Shown here one piece after another: positions 51,381 through 59,765 of a stretch of 64,000 nucleotides of DNA. Under the pieces are notes generated by a model. The model did no database searches. It was given only the letters and a program-made list of their open reading frames with translations, and was not told the DNA's origin. Position 1 is the stretch's first letter. Each line of letters begins with the position of its first letter. A program made the translations under genes and the position numbers. This DNA comes from Chordicoccus furentiruminis (lineage in GTDB: Bacteria > Bacillota > Clostridia > Lachnospirales > Lachnospiraceae), in assembly GCF_019355395.1 (NCBI RefSeq), contig NZ_CP048829.1, forward strand, positions 2,197,501 to 2,261,500. The letters run 5' to 3'.

Positions 51381-53384
51381 ATGCAGAGAATTGGCGTATT
51401 TGTGTGCTGGTGCGGCAGCAATATCGCGGCGACCGTGGATGTCAAGGCGGTGGCCGAGGCGGCGAGATCCGTACCGGGCGTGGTTTTCTCCGCTGACTAC
51501 CAGTATATGTGCTCCGAAGCCGGCCAGGAGCTGGTGAAGGAATCAGTGAAGAAGTATCAGCTGACCAACGTCGTGATGTGCACCTGCTCCCCGAGAATGC
51601 ATGAAAATACATTCCGCAAGGCAGTCCAGTCCGTGGGCATGAACCCATATATGCTCGAGGTGGCCAACATCCGTGAGCAGTGCTCCTGGGTCCACAAAGA
51701 CAAGGCGGTGGGGACGCAGAAGGCGATCGCGCTGATGAAGGCGGCTGTGGCAAAGGCGACGCTGGACAGCCCGCTGACCGCGGGCTCCACGCCTGTCACG
51801 AAGCGGGCGCTGGTGATCGGCGGCGGCATCGCGGGTATGCAGACGGCTCTCGATATCGCGGAGGCCGGATTCGACGTCGATATCGTGGAGTCGAAGCCGA
51901 CCATCGGCGGCAAGATGGCCCAGCTGGACAAGACCTTCCCGACGCTGGACTGCTCCTCCTGCATCGTCACCCCGAAGATGGTGGAGGTCGGCCAGAACGA
52001 GCGGATCCACATCTACAGCTACTCCGAGGTGGAGGCGGTGAAGGGCTTTGTCGGTCAGTTCACCGTCACGATCCGGCGCAAGGCCCGCTATGTCGACGAG
52101 ACGAAATGCACCGGCTGCGGCGAGTGCACCGAGAAATGCCCGATGAAGAAGGTGCCCGACGAGTGGAATTTCAACCTGAACAACCGGCGCGCGATCTATA
52201 TCCCGTTCGCGCAGGCGGTGCCCAAGGTGGCGACCATTGATCCACGGTACTGCATCAGGCTGAACACCGGGAAATGCGGCGTCTGCTCCAAGGTCTGCGG
52301 CGCCGGCGCCATCAACTACGAGGCGAAGGACGAGCTCATCGACGTGGAATACGGCGCGATCGTCGCGGCTACCGGCTATGAGATGATCGGCGTCGACCGC
52401 TTTGATGAGTACGCGTATTCCCAGAGCCCGGATGTGGTCACCTCCCTTGAATACGAGCGTCTGATGAGCGCGGCCGGCCCGACCGGCGGCCATCTGGTCC
52501 GGCCTTCCGACGGGAAGGAGCCGAAGACGATCGTCTTTGTCCAGTGCGTCGGCTCGAGAGAAACGGAGAACAGCTGCCACGGCGGCAAGACCTACTGCTC
52601 AAAGGTCTGCTGCATGTACACGGCGAAGCACGCGATCCTGACGAAGGATCATTATCCGGATACCGACATCTACGTCTTCTACATCGACGTCCGCACGCCG
52701 GGCAAGCTCTTCGACGAGTTCTATCGCCGGGCGGTGGAGCAGTACAACGTGCATTACATCAAGGGCGCGGTCGGCAAGGTCACCCCGAACCGGGCGACCG
52801 GAAAACTGGAGGTTCAGGCGTCCGACCTGCTGCTCAATGAGCAGCTTCACATCAACGCGGACATGGTCGTTCTGGCTGCGGCTCTCGAACCCAGCCGCAG
52901 CGCGCGTCATATCGCGACGATGCTGACGGCCTCGATGGACACGAACGACTTCTTCACCGAGGCGCACGCGAAGCTCCGCCCTGTGGAGTCCCCGACGGCC
53001 GGCGTCTTCCTCAGCGGATTCTGTCAGGGACCGAAGGATATTCCGGAGACGGTCGGTCAGGCAGGCGCGGCGGCGGCCAAGGTGATCGGACTTCTGACGA
53101 AGAACGAGCTGGTCGGCAACCCGTGCGTCGCCCGTCCGGATGAGATGATGTGCAACGGCTGCTCACAGTGCGAGACGGTCTGCCCGTACGGCGCGATCAC
53201 GTATATTGAGAAAGATTTCCGTATGCCGGACCGCACCACCAGAAAGCGCCGCGTCGCGTCGGTGAACCCGGCCGTCTGCCAGGGCTGTGGCGCCTGCACG
53301 GTGACCTGCCCGTCCGGCGCGATGGACCTTCAGGGCTTCTCGAACCAGGAAATCATGGCGGAGGTAGATGCGTTATGTCTGTAA
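51381..53384 (+). CDS. hdrA: Heterodisulfide reductase subunit A-like flavoprotein
   Basis: A 667-aa FAD protein, the bifurcating subunit in Hdr complexes. An N-terminal domain (1-130) carries CWCG and CTCSPRMHE. The FAD fold is VIGGGIAGMQTAL (145-157), followed by TIGGKMAQLDKTFPTLDCSSC, typical of HdrA. Ferredoxin-like clusters are C243-TGCGECTEKC and, at the C-terminus, CNGCSQCETVCP and CQGCGACTVTCP. The complete motif set fits electron bifurcation from the Flx module to ferredoxin and a high-potential acceptor. The stop overlaps mvhD by 10 nt. Confidence 0.92.
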   Translation: MQRIGVFVCWCGSNIAATVDVKAVAEAARSVPGVVFSADYQYMCSEAGQELVKESVKKYQLTNVVMCTCSPRMHENTFRKAVQSVGMNPYMLEVANIREQCSWVHKDKAVGTQKAIALMKAAVAKATLDSPLTAGSTPVTKRALVIGGGIAGMQTALDIAEAGFDVDIVESKPTIGGKMAQLDKTFPTLDCSSCIVTPKMVEVGQNERIHIYSYSEVEAVKGFVGQFTVTIRRKARYVDETKCTGCGECTEKCPMKKVPDEWNFNLNNRRAIYIPFAQAVPKVATIDPRYCIRLNTGKCGVCSKVCGAGAINYEAKDELIDVEYGAIVAATGYEMIGVDRFDEYAYSQSPDVVTSLEYERLMSAAGPTGGHLVRPSDGKEPKTIVFVQCVGSRETENSCHGGKTYCSKVCCMYTAKHAILTKDHYPDTDIYVFYIDVRTPGKLFDEFYRRAVEQYNVHYIKGAVGKVTPNRATGKLEVQASDLLLNEQLHINADMVVLAAALEPSRSARHIATMLTASMDTNDFFTEAHAKLRPVESPTAGVFLSGFCQGPKDIPETVGQAGAAAAKVIGLLTKNELVGNPCVARPDEMMCNGCSQCETVCPYGAITYIEKDFRMPDRTTRKRRVASVNPAVCQGCGACTVTCPSGAMDLQGFSNQEIMAEVDALCL

Positions 53385-53821
53385 ATGAAACGAAGGAATT
53401 TTCACCGAAGATCATCGCCTTCTGCTGCAACTGGTGCTCCTACGGCGGCGCGGATCTCGCCGGAACGAACCGCCTGAGCTATCCGGCCAACGTCAAGATC
53501 GTCCGCGTGCCCTGCTCCTGCCGCGTGAATCCGATGTTCATCCTGCGCGCCTTCCAGCGCGGCGCCGACGGCGTCATCGTCTGCGGCTGCCACCCGGGCG
53601 ACTGCCATTACAGCACCGGAAACTATCACACAAGGCGCAGGATGACGATGCTCTTCTCCATGCTGAACTATCTCGGAGTCGAGAGCGCGCGGACCCGCGT
53701 CGAGTGGGTCTCCGCCGCGGAGGGATCGAGGTTCAAGAGCGTCATGGACAGCTTTGTGGAAGATATCACCCGGCTGGGTCCGAACGTTAGACTGGAGGAT
53801 ATAAGATGCAAGCAGAACTGA
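53375..53821 (+). CDS. MvhD/FlxD-like iron-sulfur subunit
   Basis: A 148-aa [2Fe-2S] adaptor that docks an electron-input module to HdrA. Conserved cysteines lie in FCCNWCSYGGADLAG (about 14-28), VRVPCSCRVNP and VCGCHPGDCHYSTGNY. It overlaps the end of hdrA and the start of the next gene (53806), which indicates tight translational coupling. In Flx-Hdr clusters the equivalent subunit is FlxD. Confidence 0.9.
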   Translation: MSVNETKEFSPKIIAFCCNWCSYGGADLAGTNRLSYPANVKIVRVPCSCRVNPMFILRAFQRGADGVIVCGCHPGDCHYSTGNYHTRRRMTMLFSMLNYLGVESARTRVEWVSAAEGSRFKSVMDSFVEDITRLGPNVRLEDIRCKQN

Positions 53822-54783
53822 TCAAACGCGCCTGCGAGCTGCTCGAGGACGGAACCGTGAACCGTGTGCTCGGCTGGCAGAAAGGCCAGTTCGTCTACGA
53901 TATCACGCCGGCCGTCTTCACCAGCGCGGAGGATGTACGCAGTCATTTTGTCTACAACGATTTCTGCGCGGACAACCTTTCGAAGTATCTGATCAAAGAG
54001 TCGGAGAAGGAAGGGAAGGTGCTCGCGTTCCTGAAGCCCTGCGATACCTACAGCTTCAACCAGCTCGAGACCGAGCACAAGCTTCACCGGGAGAACATCT
54101 ACGTCATCGGGATTCCGAGCTACGGCAAGGCGGACATCGAGAAGCTCCGTGCCCGCGGCATTGACGGCATCACGGATATCGAGAATGAGAACGGCACGCT
54201 GAAGATCACGACGATCTACGGCGAGGAGACGGTCCCGGCGTACGAGGTGATGCTGGACAAGTGCCTCGCCTGCAAATCGAAGAAGCATGTGGTCTACGAC
54301 GAGCTGATCGGAGAGGACGGCGACGTGGTCCCGGATTCCGGACGTTTCGACCTCGTGGAGAAGCTTGACAGGATGAGCGCGAAGGAACGCTTCGAGTTCT
54401 GGCGCGGGGAGCTCTCACGCTGCATCCGCTGCAACGCCTGCCGGAACGTCTGCCCGGCCTGCACGTGCGAGAAGTGCGTCTTCGACAATCCGGCATCCGG
54501 CGTCCAGAACCGGGGCGCCCGCGACTCCTTCGAGGAGAATATGTTCCATATCATCCGCGCGTACCACGTCGCGGGCCGCTGCACGGACTGCGGCGAGTGC
54601 TCGCGCGTCTGCCCCGAGCATATCCCGCTTCATCTGCTCAACCGGAAGTTCATCAAGGATTTCAACGATCTCTACGGTGAGTTCCAGGCCGGCGCGGAGG
54701 TCGGCCAGATGAGCCCGATGTGCGCCTACACACAGGATCAGGACGCGGAGCCGTCCGTCGTGCAGAAAGGAGGCGCCGAATAA
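53806..54783 (+). CDS. FlxC-like 4Fe-4S dicluster protein (FrhB-like N-terminus)
   Basis: A 325-aa protein of the hydrogenase-associated iron-sulfur type. The N-terminal half (VLAFLKPCDTYSFNQLE, ENIYVIGIPSYG) resembles the F420-hydrogenase/dehydrogenase beta fold. The C-terminal half has two [4Fe-4S] sets, CIRCNACRNVCPACTCEKC and CTDCGECSRVCPEHIP. GGAGG is 9 nt before the ATG, within mvhD. It is placed where floxC/flxC lies in Flx-Hdr clusters; the exact homology is inferred from gene order and motifs. Confidence 0.75.
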   Translation: MQAELIKRACELLEDGTVNRVLGWQKGQFVYDITPAVFTSAEDVRSHFVYNDFCADNLSKYLIKESEKEGKVLAFLKPCDTYSFNQLETEHKLHRENIYVIGIPSYGKADIEKLRARGIDGITDIENENGTLKITTIYGEETVPAYEVMLDKCLACKSKKHVVYDELIGEDGDVVPDSGRFDLVEKLDRMSAKERFEFWRGELSRCIRCNACRNVCPACTCEKCVFDNPASGVQNRGARDSFEENMFHIIRAYHVAGRCTDCGECSRVCPEHIPLHLLNRKFIKDFNDLYGEFQAGAEVGQMSPMCAYTQDQDAEPSVVQKGGAE

Positions 54784-55811
54784 TGATCTATCAGATCGCG
54801 TTTGAGAAGCTGGATCAGCTGCTGGGTGCGCTCAGCAGGAATGAGACGGTTTACCTTCCGGTGGACAATGCTCAGGGAGAGGCGGATTTTGAACGCTACG
54901 AGGCAGGGAAGAAGCTGAGCACGCGCCTCAACACACGCCGCTCGGCGAAGGACTTCTTCTTCCCGCAGATCCAGCCGCTGGTGAAGTTCCGCCGCGAGGG
55001 AAAGAAGATCGAGATCTTCGACGAGCGGAAGGAATCCGAGGATTTCGTGATCTTCGGCGCGCGGGCCTGCGACGTCCGTTCCTTCAGCGTCCTTGACCGC
55101 GTGTTCCTCGCGGATCCGGTGGATACCAACTACAAGACGAGAAGAGAGCACAGCACGATCGTGACGCTGGCCTGCTCCCGGCCGGGAGAGACCTGCTTCT
55201 GCGGATCCTTCGGAATCGACGCGGCGAAGCCGTCGGACGGAGACGCACGCGCCTGGATCGCGGACGGCGTCTTCTACCTCGAGCCGATGACGGAGAAGGG
55301 CGAGAAGCTGGCCGCGCAGGCGAAGGATGTGCTCACGGAGGGCGGAGAGGAAGCCGTCGGTGCGGCGGTGGAGAAGGCCCGCGCGATTCTTGCGAGGCTG
55401 CCTCTGGCCGGCCTGAAGCCGTCTGACAACCGGGAGCGTGAGCTGGAGCTCTTCAATTCCCCGGAGTGGGACGAGCTCTCGAGCCACTGTCTCGGCTGCG
55501 GCGCCTGCACCTTCGTCTGCCCGACCTGCCAGTGCTTCGACATCAACGACTTCGATTCGGGCCACGGCGTCGAGCGGTACCGCTGCTGGGACAGCTGCAT
55601 GTACAACGATTTCACGATGATGGCGGCCGGCACGCCCCGCAAGACCCAGAAGGAACGGTTCCGCCAGCGCTTCATGCACAAGCTGGTGTATTATCCGATC
55701 CGGTATGACGGCGTCTTCAGCTGCGTCGGCTGCGGGCGCTGCCTCCGGAAGTGCCCGATTCAGATGAATATCGTGAAGGTGATGAAGACACTGGAGGTGG
55801 ACAAGGGATGA
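54783..55811 (+). CDS. FlxB-like 4Fe-4S dicluster protein
   Basis: A 342-aa iron-sulfur subunit resembling anaerobic sulfite reductase subunit A and FlxB. The N-terminal region (VYLPVDNAQGEADFERY, DFFFPQIQPLVKF, DFVIFGARACDVRS) is the conserved AsrA-like domain. Clusters are CLGCGACTFVCPTCQC and CVGCGRCLRKCP near the C-terminus. Its ATG overlaps the preceding stop by one base (TAATG), and its own stop overlaps the next start (ATGA), so it is translated in step with flxC and flxA. Confidence 0.8.
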   Translation: MIYQIAFEKLDQLLGALSRNETVYLPVDNAQGEADFERYEAGKKLSTRLNTRRSAKDFFFPQIQPLVKFRREGKKIEIFDERKESEDFVIFGARACDVRSFSVLDRVFLADPVDTNYKTRREHSTIVTLACSRPGETCFCGSFGIDAAKPSDGDARAWIADGVFYLEPMTEKGEKLAAQAKDVLTEGGEEAVGAAVEKARAILARLPLAGLKPSDNRERELELFNSPEWDELSSHCLGCGACTFVCPTCQCFDINDFDSGHGVERYRCWDSCMYNDFTMMAAGTPRKTQKERFRQRFMHKLVYYPIRYDGVFSCVGCGRCLRKCPIQMNIVKVMKTLEVDKG

Positions 55812-56638
55812 TGGAGAGAGAGGAATTGATTCCGCAGCTCGGTGTCGTGACGGATATCCGGAGAGATACGCCGGATGTCAAGACCTTCCGGGTCGTCGGA
55901 ACCGACGGAAAGAAGCTGTTCGAGCATATCCCGGGCCAGTGCGCGATGCTCTCGATCCCGGGGATCGGCGAAGGCATGTTCTCGATTACGTCCTCGCCGA
56001 CCAACGAGGAATACATGGAGTTTTCCATCAAGAAATGCGGCTGTCTGACAAGCTGGCTGCACGCGATGGACGTAGGTCAGGAGATCTGCGTCCGCGGTCC
56101 GTACGGAAACGGGTTCCCCGTGGATACGTTCTTCCGCGGCAAGGACCTGCTCTTCATCGCCGGCGGCATCGGCCTCGCGCCGCTGCGCAGCGTCATCAAC
56201 TACTGCCGTGACAACCGGGAAAACTACGGCCAGATCAACGTCCTCTACGGTTCCCGTTCGAAGGACGATCTCGTGGATTACCAGGAGATTCTGGACGAGT
56301 GGATGAACTGTCCCAATACGAACGTGTACCTCACCATCGACCGCGAGCAGGAGGGATGGGACGGCCATGTCGGATTCGTTCCGAACTACGTGACGGAGCT
56401 GAACTTCCCGACGACGCTGGTGCCGATCATCTGCGGACCGCCGATCATGATCCATTTCACGCTCGAGGGACTGAAGAAGCTGGGATTCAACGAGTCGCAG
56501 GTGTGGACGACGATGGAAATGAGGATGAAGTGCGGGATCGGCAAGTGCGGCCGCTGCAATATCGGCGACAAGTATGTCTGCAAGGACGGGCCGGTCTTCA
56601 GCTTCGATCAGCTGGCGAAGCTGCCTCCGGAATACTGA
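55808..56638 (+). CDS. FlxA-like FAD/NAD-binding oxidoreductase subunit
   Basis: A 276-aa flavoprotein of the ferredoxin-NADP reductase superfamily (like AsrB and PyrK), the likely NADH entry point. FAD domain: SITSSPTNEEYMEFSIKKCG; NAD domain: FIAGGIGLAPLRSVINYC and the late ICGPPIMI. A [2Fe-2S] cluster is predicted in MKCGIGKCGRCNIGDKYVC, with PyrK-like spacing. It begins with ATGATG overlapping flxB. Unlike the rest of the operon, it is followed by ~570 nt without a gene, filled by a repeat array. Confidence 0.88.
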   Translation: MMEREELIPQLGVVTDIRRDTPDVKTFRVVGTDGKKLFEHIPGQCAMLSIPGIGEGMFSITSSPTNEEYMEFSIKKCGCLTSWLHAMDVGQEICVRGPYGNGFPVDTFFRGKDLLFIAGGIGLAPLRSVINYCRDNRENYGQINVLYGSRSKDDLVDYQEILDEWMNCPNTNVYLTIDREQEGWDGHVGFVPNYVTELNFPTTLVPIICGPPIMIHFTLEGLKKLGFNESQVWTTMEMRMKCGIGKCGRCNIGDKYVCKDGPVFSFDQLAKLPPEY

Positions 56639-56654
56639 CAAGCTACGAGCCATG

Positions 56655-57152
56655 CGCGGATCGACTGACGCGACGGGAAGGCCGCTTGCGGCCGGACCGG
56701 AACGGCAGGAGAGACGCATACGGCGACAGCCGGAGCCTCCTGCCCGGAGGGCAGGAGGACATGGCTCGGAGCGCGGACAGCGCGGATCGACTGACGCGAC
56801 GGGAAGGCCGCTTGCGGCCGGACCGGAACGGCAGGAGAGACGCATACGGCGACAGCCGGAGCCTCCTGCCCTGAGGGCAGGAGGGCATGGCTCGGAGCGC
56901 GGACAGCGCGGATCGACTGACGCGACGGGAAGGCCGCTTGCGGCCGGACCGGAACGGCAGGAGAGACGCATACGGCGACAGCCGGAGCCTCCTGCCCTGA
57001 GGGCAGGAGGGCATGGCTCGGAGCGCGGACAGCGCGGATCGACTGACGCGACGGGAAGGCCGCTTGCGGCCGGACCGGAACGGCAGGAGAGACGCATACG
57101 GCGACAGCCGGAGCCTCCTGCCCTGAGGGCAGGAGGACATGGCTCGGAGCGC
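56655..57152. repeat. Four 126-bp tandem repeats inside the operon
   Basis: Units begin at 56655, 56781, 56907 and 57033; the last lacks six bases. The copies are nearly identical. Each carries the hairpin GGCCGC-TT-GCGGCC (first copy 56680-56693) and the stronger CCTCCTGCCC-NGA-GGGCAGGAGG (first copy 56736-56758), nested in GAGCC/GGCTC. Copies 1 and 4 share GGACATGG and copies 2 and 3 GGGCATGG after the second stem. The array fills the gap between flxA and frdB. Because 126 is divisible by three, long open frames cross it on both strands, but they only repeat a 42-residue low-complexity unit and are not taken as genes. Confidence 0.95.
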
Positions 57153-57207
57153 TCTTTTATCTTTGTAACCTGAAGTCCGATTCCAATATATGGAGGACGT
57201 ACCAATC

Positions 57208-57879
57208 ATGGCAAATGTGAATGTGTTCTTCTTCGGGAAGAAATACGAAGTGCCGGACAATCTGACGATCATGACGGCGATGGAATACGCCGGCTATCAG
57301 CTGGTCCGCGGCTGCGGCTGCCGCAACGGCTTCTGCGGCGCCTGCGCGACCATCTACCGCATCAAGGGGAAGCAGGAGCTTCAGATGGCGCTCGCCTGCC
57401 AGACGAAGGTCGAGGACAATATGTATGTCGCGACCCTGCCGTTCTTCCCGCTTGTAAAGCAGGTCTATGATATCAACAAGGTGGAGCCGACCCAGCAGAT
57501 CATGATGCAGCTCTATCCGGAAATTTATTCCTGCATCGGCTGCAACGCCTGCACGAAGGCATGCACCCAGGGCCTCGATGTTATGCAGTACATCGCCTAC
57601 GCCCAGCGCGGCGATTTCAAGAAGTGCGCGGAGCTCTCCTTTGACTGCGTGATGTGCGGCGTCTGCTCCTCCCGCTGCCCGGCGGGTATCTCCCATCCGC
57701 AGGTCGCGATGCTGGCGCGGCGCCTCAACGGCAAATATCTGACCCCGGATGCGGAGCATCTGAAGGCCAGAGTGAAGGAAATCTACGACGGCAATTTCAA
57801 GGATGCGATGGAAGCGTATATGAACAAGTCCGACGCGGAGATCCGTGAGATGTACAATAACCGCGACATTGAAGCGTAA
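57208..57879 (+). CDS. frdB: Fumarate reductase-like iron-sulfur subunit
   Basis: A 223-aa SdhB/FrdB-type protein. The N-terminal plant-type ferredoxin domain has CGCRNGFCGAC and a later cysteine (C36/38, C43, C46, C64). The C-terminal domain has CIGCNACTKAC (C109-C119) and CVMCGVCSSRC (C147-C157), which suit a [4Fe-4S] pair rather than the [3Fe-4S] of quinone-linked enzymes. No CCG domain is fused, unlike methanogen TfrB. GGAGG lies 9 nt before the ATG at 57208. It follows the 126-bp repeat array and precedes frdA by 17 nt. Confidence 0.88.
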   Translation: MANVNVFFFGKKYEVPDNLTIMTAMEYAGYQLVRGCGCRNGFCGACATIYRIKGKQELQMALACQTKVEDNMYVATLPFFPLVKQVYDINKVEPTQQIMMQLYPEIYSCIGCNACTKACTQGLDVMQYIAYAQRGDFKKCAELSFDCVMCGVCSSRCPAGISHPQVAMLARRLNGKYLTPDAEHLKARVKEIYDGNFKDAMEAYMNKSDAEIREMYNNRDIEA

Positions 57880-57896
57880 GCGACGGAGGAGAGAAC

Positions 57897-59519
57897 ATGT
57901 ATCCAGAAAGCTATAAGGAATCGATCGAAAAAGTCGCTGAGAAACGTGCGGCCAACGCGGCGGCGGAGCCGAGACGGATGACTGCGGAGGAGAAGGACGC
58001 GCTCCTTGCCGAGTTCCATCCGGATTACAACCAGGATGCCTTCGAGGAACTGAAGGTGGGGCCGAACAAGGGCGAGAAGGCGCCTCACGAGCTGGCTGCG
58101 ATGCTGGAAGCCCACGCGCGCGTACACGCCGGCGAGGTGGACCTCACGAAACCGGCTTATGACACGGACGTGCTCATCATCGGCGGAGGCGGAGCCGGCT
58201 GCTCGGCGGCCATCGAGGCCGACGACGCGGGGGCGAAGGTCCTGATCGCGACGAAGCTCCGCACCGGTGACGCGAACACCATGATGGCGGAGGGCGGCAT
58301 TCAGGCGGCGGACAAGCCGAACGATTCGCCGCAGCAGCATTTCCTCGACGCTTACGGCGGCGGCCATTTCATGGCGAAGAAGGAGCTCGTCGCGAAGCTC
58401 GTCACCGAGGCGCCGGAGGACATCCTCTGGCTGAACAAACTCGGCTGCGAGTTCGACAAGGACGAGAACGGCGACATGATCACGACGCACGGCGGCGGCA
58501 CGTCCCGGAAGAGAATGCACGCCTGCAAGGACTACTCCGGCGCCGAGATCATGCGGACCCTGCGGGACGAAGTGCTGAACCGCGGCATTCCGATTCTTGA
58601 GTTCACGTCCGCGATCGAGATTCTGAAGGATGACAAGGGAAATGCAGCCGGCGCGATTCTGCTCAACATGGAGACACTGGAGCTCTTCGTCGTCCGCGCG
58701 AAATGCGTGATTCTGGCGACCGGCGGCGCGGGCCGCATGCATTACCAGGGATTCCCGACCTCCAACCATTACGGAGCGACGGCGGACGGACTGGTGCTCG
58801 GCTACCGTGCCGGCGCAAAGCTGCTGTATCAGTACACTCTGCAGTATCATCCCACCGGCGTCGCCTATCCGGATCAGATTTACGGCGCGCTGGTGACGGA
58901 GAAGGTCCGCTCTCTGGGCGCCAAGGTGGTCAACAAGGACGGCGACATCTTCGTTCATCCGCTGGAGACCCGTGACGTGGAAGCCGCGGCGATCATCCGC
59001 GAGTGCCGGAAGGGCAACGGCGTGAAGACCGAGCACGGGTGCGGCGTCTGGCTTGACGCACCGATCATCGAAATCAAGAACGGTGCCGGCACGATCCAGA
59101 AAAGAATCCCGGCGATGTACCGGATGTTCGAGAAGCGCGGGATCGACATCACGAAAGAGCCGATCCTCGTCTATCCGACGCTGCATTACCAGAACGGCGG
59201 ACTCGACATCGACACGAACTGCGAAACCGGCGTGAAGAACCTTTTCGCTGCCGGCGAGGTGACCGGCGGCGTGCACGGCACGAACCGTCTGATGGGCAAT
59301 TCGCTTCTTGACGTCATCGTCTTCGGACGCGACGCGGGCCGGGCGGCCGGCGCGCGCTGCAAGGAAGTGACGGTCGGCCCGCTGAACATGGACCATGTGG
59401 CGGCCTATGAGAAAGAGCTGGACGCGGCCGGCATCCATACGGATCTTGTCTCTCCGAAGCTCCTTCCGAAGTATGTCCGCCAGCGCACGACGCTGGAGGG
59501 ACCGGGCATCATTCAGTGA
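57897..59519 (+). CDS. frdA: Fumarate reductase-like flavoprotein subunit (soluble)
   Basis: A 540-aa FAD protein of the FrdA/SdhA family. The FAD motif IIGGGGAGCSAA (94-105) comes after an unusual ~88-residue N-terminal extension. Dicarboxylate-site residues are kept: H318 (YHPTG), R359 (TRDVE), H430 (YPTLHYQNGG) and R464 (GTNRLMGNS). At the place of the histidine that covalently binds FAD in FrdA/SdhA there is N127 (DANTMMAEGG), so FAD should be non-covalent, as in NadB and thiol:fumarate reductase. The RGEGG stretch after TEKVR is also altered (SLGA). No membrane anchor genes follow. Fumarate reduction in the cytoplasm is the likely role; another enoate substrate is possible. Confidence 0.85.
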   Translation: MYPESYKESIEKVAEKRAANAAAEPRRMTAEEKDALLAEFHPDYNQDAFEELKVGPNKGEKAPHELAAMLEAHARVHAGEVDLTKPAYDTDVLIIGGGGAGCSAAIEADDAGAKVLIATKLRTGDANTMMAEGGIQAADKPNDSPQQHFLDAYGGGHFMAKKELVAKLVTEAPEDILWLNKLGCEFDKDENGDMITTHGGGTSRKRMHACKDYSGAEIMRTLRDEVLNRGIPILEFTSAIEILKDDKGNAAGAILLNMETLELFVVRAKCVILATGGAGRMHYQGFPTSNHYGATADGLVLGYRAGAKLLYQYTLQYHPTGVAYPDQIYGALVTEKVRSLGAKVVNKDGDIFVHPLETRDVEAAAIIRECRKGNGVKTEHGCGVWLDAPIIEIKNGAGTIQKRIPAMYRMFEKRGIDITKEPILVYPTLHYQNGGLDIDTNCETGVKNLFAAGEVTGGVHGTNRLMGNSLLDVIVFGRDAGRAAGARCKEVTVGPLNMDHVAAYEKELDAAGIHTDLVSPKLLPKYVRQRTTLEGPGIIQ

Positions 59520-59580
59520 CAGAACAGAAGCAAAGGCAAACCACGCGGCGGAGACGGCCGCAGGAGTAACCCGCGCACAG

Positions 59581-59613
59581 GCCGCAGGGCGGATCGGAAG
59601 ATCCCCCTGCGGC
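59581..59613 (+). terminator. Hairpin after frdA
   Basis: GCCGCAGGG (59581-59589) pairs with CCCTGCGGC (59605-59613) around an inner GGATC-GGAA-GATCC, followed by TGCTGTCTTGC. A probable operon end, although the U-tract is poor. Confidence 0.6.
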
Positions 59614-59662
59614 TGCTGTCTTGCGGTCTGACGTTTCGAAGCGCATCCGGTGTCAGGAAAAA

Positions 59663-59674
59663 CGGAACGTTCCG
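59663..59674. promoter_or_regulatory. 12-bp palindrome CGGAACGTTCCG
   Basis: Perfect palindrome about 90 nt before the MATE gene, possibly an operator. No regulator gene is adjacent. Nothing else is recognised in 59614-59760. Confidence 0.35.
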
Positions 59675-59765
59675 AACGAACGGGCGGCAGAGCGGCCGGG
59701 CAGGGGAATCCGGAGCGCCCGGGAAATTCTGCAGTGAAAATACAGAAACGAAGGGGAGGAACGAT

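Noticed and set aside
56655-57152. CRISPR array
   Set aside because: Units are contiguous 126-bp copies with no variable spacers, and no cas genes are near.
55760-57205. A 481-codon minus-strand frame and a 199-codon plus-strand frame across the 126-bp repeats
   Set aside because: The period is divisible by three, so any open frame in one unit stays open. The products are simple repeats and the flanks are antisense to flxA or out of frame.
59663-59674. LexA (SOS) box ahead of the MATE gene
   Set aside because: CGGAACGTTCCG is palindromic but lacks the four-base spacer of the Gram-positive CGAAC-N4-GTTCG box.
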